64,000 nucleotides of DNA, from NCBI GenBank assembly GCA_007922305.1, contig ML677374.1, positions 6,867,619 through 6,931,618 on the forward strand. Reading direction: 5' to 3'. Of this stretch, positions 12,204 to 23,700 are shown one piece after another. This stretch comes from Dermatemys mawii. Taxonomy: Eukaryota > Chordata > Testudines > Dermatemydidae. The translations under genes were made by a program, and so were the position numbers. The notes beneath the pieces are model-generated. The model did not search any database, was not told the origin of the DNA, and saw only the letters and a list, made by a program, of their open reading frames with translations. The number at the start of each line of letters is the position of its first letter. Position 1 is the first letter of the stretch.

Positions 12204-13788
12204 ATCATCTGGTTTGTTATAGCAGAAGACAACGGTTTCACAAAGATGCATGCTGCTACTTTGCAGGGTGTGGGCTACAATACATACGTCCTGATGGTGG
12301 AACCCTACATCTCCCAGTATTGACACTGTCCTCTCCCAGTACTAGGAAAAACAGTTGTAGAGTACACTGTACAAATGCTTGCTAAACTAGTTGATTTGCT
12401 ATATGTTCAAGTCAATTTGCTACTCATCTCATTTTCAGAGCGCAGCAGGAATATTACTGTATCTTAACACTTTAGTTGTGTTTGGCTAAAAGTACAGAAG
12501 TATTGTAACTTCAGCACTCTGTGATTAGGTGAAGTGTGAGCTGCTAGCTAATCATGCAACTGTGCAGCAGTAGCTCATCTCTCTCCATGCGATCAGAAAG
12601 AAGCCTGCTTAGATGTATTAGGAAGCATGAAAAATCCAGACTGTTCTTATTTGCCATCTGCGAGGCATAAAGATCATAAAAAAATTATGCCATAATTAAC
12701 GATGTTTAACGTAATAGTACATAGCAGCTTAAGTTGCTCCGTTATCTAGTGCTGGTTGCAGTGAGACTTTCAGAAACCACAAGTTCATATCTCACTCAGG
12801 CCTCTTTCCTGCTACAGCAGTTACACTGAGTTTCATGCAGTTCACTCTTTTGCAAATAAATCCTTACAAAAAAATAAAATGCTGGCTGCAATGATCCCAG
12901 GACACTGACTAGGAATTTTACCCAGGACCATGAGCGAATAGTTTTCCTTCTGTTACTCCTATCCTATAGCATGCACCACAGCAAGTGTTACACTGACAGT
13001 TACAATTTAGTAATGTTATTATGGGGAAGCGGTGATAACCCTTCTACTTAAGATTGCCAAACGCTTCCCATTATAATTTTTTCCTCCAACTGACATCTGT
13101 TGGTATTTTTGAGAGCTCTAAGGTCCTCTATGACTTTTAGGCGCTTGAAATTACTGAAATGGGGAAATCGTTTAGAGGATAGGCGCATATATGAATTCAG
13201 ACAGATTAGATTTCAGAACAGGACACCAATAATCCCTATTAAATGTATTGTTCTACAGCATCATACAAAAGATGTGTGAAAAGTAACGCAATCTGAGCCC
13301 CACTTGGAAATAAGCAGGAATCTGAAGTGACTATTGATCAGTTTTTATTTTGTCTTACTGTACAAAACTTGTATCTTAGAAAATGGCTACAGACTTCAAC
13401 AAAACAATCAGCAGTAGCCTACAGTAGATAATTTATGCATGGCTGGGATCCATTTACAAAATGGAGTAACGGTGACAAAGCCTTGAGGAGGCGGAACACG
13501 TGTGAGAGTGTATTGCTGCAGAGCTATCCAATAACAAGGACAGTCACATGTGAAAGGATTATCCTTGTGAAGAACAGCCACTACCGCACTATTAGAACTA
13601 GGATCCTGGTAAGGAAACAGGGTATGAATAAAATGGGTTTAAAAAGTGAAGAGAACAGAATAAAGCGTGGGGTATGTTCCTTTTCTTATGTAACAAATCA
13701 ACGGAACACTGTCTGCATATTGTTCTGCAAAGGATACGTGGACAGACTGAAGAATCTTTGTCTTAGAATTCTCCTTCTGAAGATCCTG

Positions 13789-14691
13789 TTTATTCTATTT
13801 TGAGGTTTAAGATTATCCCTACAATAAGTTTCAATGGTGTTTTTTTACAATTGTTTGCTATGCTTCCCTGTCCCTTTCTACTATTGTGAGTGATGCCACA
13901 CATCTATTTCAAATGGATTTTTATTTTTGTTGTGGCCATATAAAAGGTAAATATAGTTGTAAGACTGGGGGCTCGGCTACACTTGAAATTTCAAAGCGCT
14001 GCTGTGGGAATGCTCCCATGCGCTCGGAGCCTGTCCACACTAGCGCTTTAAAACACTCACACTAGCTGCACGCTCAGGGGGGTGATGTGTCACACCCCTG
14101 AGCAGCAAGTTAGCACGCTATGAAGCGCCAGGGTAGCCAAGCCCTAAGTCTTTTAAGTCTATCCTGTACACGAAATGAAGATTTCCTTGAGCATATTGCT
14201 TCTGTTCAACAGCTAGCCTTACCCAGCACAACAATAAACCTTAGGTGCTCTGATCTTACATCAGCTATAACTTCAGAAAATACTCGAAAGGTGGTTTTCA
14301 TACCTCAGTCCCGAATAAACAGTGTTCTCAAGAAATGATAACGAACCACGTAACACTTGTAACCCAAGTAGATGCTATTTGTGAGCGACTGCTCAGAAGC
14401 TTGGGGTATTTCATTACAGGAGCATGCTCTTGCACTCCTATAAGAAGTACTCTTACGGCCTTCCTTCATCAGTGTTCCATGAAGAATTTTCTTGTGTTAC
14501 CACTAAATACATATAATAAAGGGAAGAAATGTTGGCAGACAGTGATCACAGTCTCTTTCCCCAATCCTTTGCTGCCATCCGACGTTTTCCATGTGTAAGA
14601 TTCAGCTAGGTGGTGGTTTCAGACTCAGTTTGTCAGGTGGCAGGATCATTCATACAAGGTAGTCAACTTTCTGGACCAGTCTGTAACAGAG
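13789..14691 (-). other. DDX52: Putative DDX52 3' UTR
   Basis: This is the region downstream of the DDX52 stop. The first canonical AATAAA signals on the minus strand are at 13920-13925 and 13789-13794, giving a 3' UTR of about 770-900 bases. It would include the MITE at 13964-14149. The end is not proven. Confidence 0.35.
13964..14149. mobile_element. Short MITE with imperfect terminal inverted repeats
   Basis: The left end 'ctgggggctcggctacact' pairs with the right end 'gggtagccaagccctaag' (reverse complement 'cttagggcttggctaccc'). The interior is unusually CpG-rich for this AT-rich area. It resembles a family at 33149-33451. No clear target-site duplication was seen. Confidence 0.65.
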
Positions 14692-14746
14692 TCATTTTTC
14701 TGCCTCTCTGGGTTTCTTTTCCTTAGTATTTTTCTGGATAATTTTC
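14692..14746 (-). CDS. DDX52: DDX52 exon 15 with stop codon
   Basis: 55 bp with acceptor 'tttccttag'. It encodes [18 protein letters not shown] and then TGA. The tail is basic like other DDX52 C-termini but its sequence is poorly conserved. Confidence 0.93.
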
Positions 14747-17700
14747 CTAAGGAAAAGAATAACAAATTAGAGATTAATGCAGCTAAGCATATTTATGCTT
14801 GAAAGATGAACCACTTATCTGAACCACTCATTAGCCTCCCGTTACAGCTGTCTTTTTGCCTACCTACATCGCAGACTTTAAACATTCAGTGTACTTGACA
14901 TAAAACAAGCATATAACAGCAACAATCTTCAGAAGTATTTATCTCTAATGCAATACAGGGCCTTTATGACCAAGGATAGTCAGCTGTGCCCAATCCTCGT
15001 GTACACAAACAAGGACTCAAATTAGACCAATAAACTAGTTTTCACATGGTCCTAAAATATGAGATGAGTTTATACCACCATCATTTACACATTCATCATT
15101 TGCAGTAACCCCACGTACCATCCAGCAGCCTTCTTTTGCATCTTCAAATGAGCAATACTTTCTCTTCATCTTATGTCACCCTGAGATGTGTGTCTGCCAG
15201 TCAATCCCAAGTCCTAGGAAACCTGTTCCACTTACCCAGAGACAGATTCTAGGCCTTCTTGACTGCAGAGGTTAAGTCATCATGACTACTGGTTTGTTAT
15301 TTCTGTTAATATGCCACATTTTTGAAAAAAAATTCCAGGAAGGGAAGTGGATTGTCTCAGGTAATTGACAGTTTGTCTGGAGAGCTGTACTTCAAGGTCA
15401 GGTTCAAATTCAGCCCAGCTTCATAATGAGCTGAATTGCTACCATCCAATAGTTGTTTGGTAGCATGTAAAAGGAATTATTGGCCTCAGTCTGGCTCCCA
15501 GTGAACAGATGTTTGCACTAAGAGTTACCACCATAAATTGGCATGCTTACTAGCAGTCTCAGCAGAGAAGTCAAGGACTGAATTGGCTACTGAGAGTGGA
15601 CCAGGAGAGATTCATCCAGTTCAGGTATGAAGCACACTGACAGGACAACATGGGGAAGCTTGCACCACTAGTGGATCTATCTTGTGGACAACGTCTCTAG
15701 AGCTATTTGTTTACACAGTAAATTTACATATAATTTTCTCTTTTTTTTTAAATCTGAAGTTCACTCTCTCTCCCTGTAGGTAAATAAAAACATATTATCC
15801 CACAGGTCCTTTTGAAACCACTTACTTTTTTTTCTTGGATTTTTCTAATAAGTACTGAGGAGTGGTACGAATGTGCTCCCTTTCCAGTGGTTTCTTAATC
15901 AGCTTCTTCTTTTGTTTGCTGAATATGGTAGTTAGGAAAATAAGATTAAGGCTCTGTTAAAGGCAAGATCAACAGCTGAAATAAACATAGTAGGTACATA
16001 TATCTTCAGATCCTCCAAAAAATAAATTACCAACACGTTTTGGAAGTCTCTCTTGTCCTGCTTTTATCCACACAACACATCATTTAATTACGTCTACTAA
16101 TGTGTTCTGCTCACATCTGTTCAATGCACCTGGTGCTATAAACAAGAGGCCAACATCAAACTTCATTCCCCCCATTTTAACTACCCTTCATAAAAATGTA
16201 GAATATTAATTCTGACAATACGTATGAAAAAAATTGAAAGCACCTGCACAGAAAGAACAATATCTAACACATTGCTAGCAACTCTCCTAATCTCAAATGT
16301 CACACAAATCACAATGAGACCTGAAGCAACCTCACCTTTGCAGTTTGTGGAAGGTTTTTATATAGTCTGGCACAGGACAACCAGCCTGCTGGATAACATT
16401 GGCCACACTGGAAGAGAGGTGGGGGAAATATCAAATAAAGTTCTGAATTCCTGAGTAGATGTATAGTTACTTAATGCAGAACAACTATTTCTAGGAAGCA
16501 GTTGGGTTATTTTTTCATTGCAGATGAAAAGTATGAGCCAGGAAAGTTTGAAACAGAAAGAGAAAATAGTAACAATCAAATGATATGGATGAAAACAAAC
16601 ACTCAAGTTCACTGGTTTGTAATGAAGGGAAATGAAAATTCCATTAGCATAGTAACTACGGTGGGTAAATGACTGGAGTAATGAGAAGACAAAAAGGAAA
16701 GTTTTGCCAAAGACTTAATTCACAGGCATCAGTAGGCTGAGGGGTAAGACTAGGACTGTAGTTTCAAAACCACTGCAGAATGCAGAAGCTTTTGGAAAAA
16801 AACTATCAGCAGCTTTGTTTGATAGTGCAAGGCAAGAGACTTAGGAGGACCAAAAAATAGCACCCACAGCTATGTAGCAGACCAGGTCAATTGCACTGGC
16901 CTTAGTGCTATTAAAAAGTCACATGTTCACCACGTCCACTAATGAGCCCTGATATTTCACTGTATGCTTATAAACCATGTTGTTAATGTCAGTCCCTTGT
17001 ACTGCCATTATTGGGTATGAGCGCTGCAAGTGAGAGGACATTGAATTCTCTATCAGCACCTTCACAAAATGCGTCAAGGTCCCACACTGCAGGGTAATTT
17101 GGTGACAGATTACCTTGCAGTTCCAAATATGGAGAGCTGAGAACTGAAACTTCACACTTCAGTCGTTTTACATACTTTGGGGAGGATACAAAAGTATGAA
17201 AATGTTATGTTGGGATGAGGAATTTAATGCCAAAACGCACAACCACTTGGTAATTGTTTGTATCGAGAACAAATCCAGCAATGTGGGAGTGAAACTTAAG
17301 GAGCAACCCTGACACATTTCCCACTTTACCTTCGTAATAAAGGTTTATCATCTTCAGTGAAAAAAGTAATTGCTTTTCCTGTGCGTCCTGCTCTTCCAGT
17401 ACGACCTGTCAATGACCAATCATGCAATAAAGTGAAGAGTTTTTACTTTAATACTTTCCAGCAGCTTAATGAAGTAATTCTTCCCTCCTATCACCAAGTG
17501 AAGTAAAACTTAGTAGTTTTCACTTAGCCATGTAGTTCATAATGACTAAAAGTAATAAGTTTCAACTACAAAGGATATAAAAACACTTTTCAGCCAAGAA
17601 TCAAGGATCACAAAACCTCTGGCAGGTACGCGAGAAACCCAGTTTTACAGATGGATGAACGGAAGCATGAAGTAGGTTAAATGATGTAGCAAAGTCAGTG

Positions 17701-20700
17701 TCAGAGTTGGAGTTATCCAGGAGGCTTGATGCCAAGATTTCTACTTTAAACACCAGACAACACAGACAGAGAACAAGTCCACACATCCAGCTTTGTCAAA
17801 GGACACTGACTCACCTATCCTGTGGATGTATTCCACGGCACTGGTTGGGAAGTCATAGTTAATGACCACATTCACTCCTTTGAAGTCAATCCCTCGTGCT
17901 AGCAAGGCTGTGCAGATGAGCACCCAAATCTTCCCAGCTCTGAAACTGTGTACTACATTATCCCTCTGGTGAAACACAAATTATGTAGGTGACCTACTCA
18001 TTAGCAGCTTGAGAATGGAAGAGGGTTTGTGTATTGATATCTGTCAACATTATGCCAATTCTCACCCTCCCTCCAAACAAAAGAACCCACTGTCATGACA
18101 TAAGACCACTTGCCACACTTAACTACCTCAGATGGATGTTCTAGTTTTTACACCACAGCATGTACAATCTGCTTTCTGAACAGTTTCTGTACAAGAGGAC
18201 TATTTACAGACTCCTACCTGTTGCTGTGTTTTGTCTGCATGGATGACATCCACGTTGATCCCTTCATAAATGAGCTCATGGAAGAGCTCTTTAGCCCTTT
18301 CAATGGACTGCACAAAAACAAGGACAGGAGGAGCAAATCCCTGCAAGAGAACAAGCTTGTGTAAGGCTCTCAGGGTTTCTGCTTACAAGACCTTTTTCCA
18401 TCTCAGTTCAACTTCAGTACTGTGCTGTCACGAATTTAATCAGTCTGCATAGTTTACAGTGATTTTTGACTGACAAAACTCTGAGGCCTGGATTAAGCAG
18501 ATTCTGATTTAGATGAGTTACACCAGGGCTTTGGGATGAGGACAAAATTTGCCTCATGGAAAGCAACAAAGAAAGAATTGAGCAGCCACATGACTACAAA
18601 CAACAAAAATACAAGTATAATTTAATTTACAATGAACTGCACAAATTCTGCCTCTATTTTACTTGAGTGTGGGTTAAAAAACTGAGAACAAAATCTACAG
18701 AAGGCCTTCTGGTTTTCATAGAGAGGCCCATTCGCTCTTTTTTCAGTGCAGCACATTTTCATGGCAGCTGAGTTAGTAGGCAAGGAAGAAGGTGCTTCAT
18801 CACTCACAACTACCTTTTTAACAAGATCTCTCATTGCCAGTAGTTTTCCTGTCTCTGAGCCAACAAATAAGAGCTCTTGATCTACCGTCTCCGCTGCAGA
18901 GTTTCTGAAACAAAAATCAAATCACACAGAAAGAAGCCATTGTTACTGTCTTACAGATATAAGAAGTTAATTACTGAGAAAAGAAATACTTCACGCCTTG
19001 CAATAATTTCTCCAATACACCCTCCTCCTCAAGGTAATGCTCCCTACTCTCAGCAAATAAATACTCAACACAGAACAGTACCTTCCCCTGTTGCATAAAA
19101 AGCGTAATACTGTCACGCAGATCTGATTGTTGAGATGGCTGAAACTGTGGCAGTAGGTGAATAGCTGAAGAATATACAACTAAATGGAGAAGAGATGCGA
19201 GTAGTTCTCTGCCCACATGGGGGCCTACAGCTGGCTGAACTAGACAAGAGATCCCACAAGAAAGATGACCTAGTCAATATTTGCACGCTTACCTTGCTCC
19301 AACAGACACCAAAATGACATTGTCCAGGTTGAGTTTGCACCACTGCTCTACATCGAATGCAAAGGTTGCGCTGAACAAGGCTCTTTTGACAACATGGGAC
19401 GTGCATGCCAGGAAGATGGAGGCTAACTGGTCTCTGAATCCTGACTTCCCATCTTCAAATAGTTTGTCTGACTCATCAACCACCAACCACTCAACTCTAG
19501 GAAAAACAAGATTTTTTTGTTCAATAGTAGCAGCTTATACAGGAGACAAATACAAGCCCTGAAAGGACATAATAGCTTTAAATTTTGTACATGCATGGAT
19601 CTAGCACTTGTTCAGAGATTCTGACAGGAAGAAAGTCACTAGTAACATCAAACTTAAAAAATCCCCTCTACATACCTTGTCAAGTCTATGACTGGAGGAT
19701 CTTGTTTCAGCAAATAAATGAGTCTGTTTGGAGTAGTGACCAGTATATCTATAGAAAAAGCAGAACAATGTTAGAGAAGCAGGAAGGGGAAAAAAAGCAA
19801 GTTGAAACAGATACGCAGCATAGTCTAATGAACTGTGCACAGACCTTGGACCTAAGAGCGCTAATCCCTGACCTGGCACTGATTTGCTGAGAGGCCTTGG
19901 GCAAGTCTCTTCATCTCCCTGTTTTCCTGATTATCCCATCTATAAAAATGGAGCTGTTCATTTTTATTTATTTATTTTAAATATGAGAGTGTTGTGAGGA
20001 TTTGTTAACATCCAGAGTTATAGAAAAGCTAAGTCTTGTTAAGTAGTTCACAACGTGCAGTAGATAAAATTCCTATGGCAGAGCCCAATGATTCTGCATT
20101 AATAAGCCACCACACAAAGCACTGAAATCGTTGCCACTCTCTGCTTTCCATAATCATGCCTGTATTCCAACAGCTGAATGACACAGCACAGTCAGTAATC
20201 AGAGTGCTTGTTTTCTCCTCACCACCCCAAGGTGCCTTTCTAGTATTCAAGTGGCATTTGTTTTGTACAGCAGAGGTAGCTCTCCCCTTTTTAATTTCTG
20301 GAGCTATTTCTCCATCCCTTTTAACATCTTGATTCCAAGGGTATTGTAATTCATGGAAGAAGTGGCTACAGGACTTGGATGGCATTTACTGTCCCATTTA
20401 AATCACATGGCACTTAAAACTTGTGTTCTAGGTTTCAAAGGCTTCAGAGAATCCCTATGCAGCCATTAGAATGATTACCAAATTTCTGAGATGACTTGGG
20501 TCCAAACTTCTTGGTTGCTTCAGTTGCTTTATGGATCATATGTATTCTGAATCCAGTCCCCTCAGACAGCTTTACTAGCTCTCGGTGGGTCTGAAATATA
20601 CAATAATACATAGTGGGGTAGTTTTGGAACAACAACAACAACAAGACATACAAACCTAAACAGAGTGCAAGACATACATGGCTTCAAAAACCACTCTGAT

Positions 20701-23700
20701 TTCAGGTTGTCGTGGGAGGAACAAACTTTTAAACTGAAGTATTTTTGACATCACAAAACTCAGGCTTCCAACATGAATTATTCACTTGCATAAAATTCTC
20801 CTCACAGGTCTGCATGCCACAGTTTGACTCTTACTGGCTGCTCTGACTACATATACAAAGTTCTCATTGATGTAAAATGGAACGCCACAAACAAAGAAGA
20901 AATGGATTTCTTGAGTTAAGATTAAGACTTAAAAGGATGTTTTTACCTCAACTACAGAAAATAAGGTAGCACTAACATCTCCTGTGCTGAGCCGCTGGAG
21001 CACAAGTATTGAAAGTTGTAATGGAATTTTAAAACAAGATCCAGGAGTCTTGAGTCCCAGTCTCTTGTTCTAACCATGTCTTTATGTTTCATAATACCCC
21101 AAAGCGTACAGACATTCCTCTAAACATTCTTTCATACACACTTGAATTTTATCAGATAAAATCTGAGGTTAGGAACGAAAAACAGGTCCTCTAAGTTTCT
21201 GTTTTTCTGAATCAGAATAATGGGAGTATTTATAAATACAGGGCATAATTATTTTATGATAACTTAAAAAAAAAATCCCTACCTGACTAGCAAGTTCTCG
21301 GGTAGGGGATATGATCAGGGCTCTAAATCCTTTATTCATAGGTTGTTTCAGATGTGTTAAAATAGGAATGCTAAAAGCCAAAGTCTTTCCTGATCCAGTG
21401 GGAGCTGAAGCCAGAAGTTCCCGAGCCTATAAATATAAAACAGGAAAAAGCTGAACATTTACGCGTAGTGTTTTTTATTAAATGCAAAAAGCTGCATTAC
21501 CACAAATGTTAGGATTACACTTTAGACACCCTCCCTCCCAAAAAGTAAATCAGGATATGCAGAACTTAAGGTTCTCACCATATTGCACCTATATAACCAA
21601 GTTGGTTATATTTAAACTGCCTTCCTAGCAATAAAAAATACTGAATTTGAGGAAGTTAAATGATGCATGTTTCTACTAGTTATGTCATTACAAGATTTGA
21701 GTATGAAATACAGTACTATGTTTACTCTATTTTAAAATAACATTTTTATGTCCCCAATGGGAATGCTCTGAGTTATACCATCTCCTTGTATACAAAGGGT
21801 AAGACAAGGAAACTTACATGAAGCATGACTGGAATGGCTTGCATCTGAATTGGCGTAGGGACCTGGAAGCCAGCAGCTTGAATATTCTGCATTATTTTAG
21901 GCTGGATTTTATATTCTGCTTGAAGCTGCTCAAATGTGGCAACTGGTTCAGGGAGATCTGTTCCTTGGATACTAATCTTGTGTTTTTTTCTGAAATGGTT
22001 TATCTAAAAGCAAAATGTAAAAATTACACAATAAGTCAGAAAATAGCAGCAGCCACTTAGTTCTTCAATGGTGCATTTTCAGATAAATTGATTAAGCCTC
22101 ATAACACCTTTTCAAAGGTAACATTTTGCAAATGTGAAAATGTGACTTGAACAAGTTTACACAGGGAGAGTTGGTGTCACAACGAAAAGTAGGACCCAAG
22201 TATTCTGATTCCCATTGCTGTACTCTTAACAACCACACCAGGATGCCTCCCCACAAAAAAAAAACATAAATGCTCTAAATAGTTTTCAAACTTAATGCTT
22301 TGAAAAGCCATTTCCTAGAAGAAAATTACAGAACAGTCACAACCTTTACAGCTTTATTGTCAGCATTTAAGTTTCTCCATTAATATCGGCTATACTACAG
22401 ATGAAGATGCTGATCCTGCAGAGACTTATTCATGAGCTTAAATTTACACATAAGAATACAGCAAAACTGACCAGTCAACCAGACACCTCATTTGGAACAG
22501 GAAGTACACAATTAGGCCCCAGCAGATGCCTATTTTAATTGGTAAATATAGTACTGTGTAAAATGTAAGCTACTAAGAAATAAAGGGAAAGCAGCATTTC
22601 TCTTCTGCATAGTGAAGTTTCAAAGCTCTATTAAGTCAATGTTGTGTTGTAAACTTTTGAAAGAATAACCATAATGTTTTGTTCAGAGTTGGAAACATTT
22701 CAGAGTTATGAACGACCTCCATTCCCGAGGGGTTTGTAACTCTGAGGTGCTACTGCAGTCCACTATTTACGTGCATTAACTTAAGCATTTCAACAAGTGT
22801 TTGTATAGAATCAGCTAAAATTAACAACTTACCCTAGATTAAGTTCCTTTCTGTGACATTAGTAAGTTATATACATTTGGATCAATTTTCCAAATCTTTT
22901 GTCACACTATACTGACTTTATTGCAAAAGAAAACACAGCAAATGACTGCAGCTTCCAAATGACATGCTCAGACAAGTGAGTACACAACTATTTTTAGCTA
23001 CATTCGAATAAGCACACCTCACCTTTTGCTGTCTGAGTTGTTCCAGTTTTGCTGCAGTGGGTTTCTTTTCCCCCTTTTCTCTTGTATCTTTAATCTTGGT
23101 TTCCAAAGAGGACATCCACAATATCCCATCATTTTCCACATCAGAACCGAATGAAACAGGTTCTGAAAGTTTCAATGAATGCGCATTATTAAAAAAAAAT
23201 CCAGTCAAAGAATAACATAGTAAGAGGAACTGACATTGGGAGCTTGATCTTAATACCAATGAAGTCAATCGTAATGTTCCTATTGACTCCAATGATTGCA
23301 GAATCAGCCACCAGGGCCTTATTTCTGCCTTCTGGCAAGATTATTTCATTAGCCCTGAACTCAGCTAGCCAAAAAAATCTCTCCAGCTTCTTCCGGCCAA
23401 GAACATAGCTAGTAACTTTCACAGATTTTTAGCATAAAATAAATTACAAACCAATTAAGGCCAGGGAGAGGAATAAGATAAACCCATATAAGGCACCTTA
23501 ATTCCAGCATAACTGTATCCACTCCCAGAACTAACAGTTACACTGGAACAAAATTGCTGGAGATCAGGCTTTGAGAGACTTCTTCAGCAGTTACCTAATT
23601 TGGATGGAAGAATTCTGCAGCGCCCTGGCACCTCTCTCTTTTGTTTTTTTAAGAACAGAGTGGAATTATGTGGACAGTGTTATCAGAGTTCAGCATTACT

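Larger units (their letters stand above)
11186..13788. other. Sequence between the minisatellite and the putative DDX52 3' end
   Basis: AT-rich, with no supported gene. It holds a MIR-like tail at about 11640-11780 ('cccttctgtaaaatgggtgt') and an unusual SINE at 12087-12203. The stretch lies between SYNRG and DDX52, where the SYNRG promoter could also be, but no CpG-rich segment is visible here. Confidence 0.5.

Noticed and set aside
13435..13803. Plus-strand frame of 122 codons beyond the DDX52 3' end
   Set aside because: No family match and no acceptor or poly(A) arrangement that supports it; it overlaps the probable DDX52 polyadenylation region.
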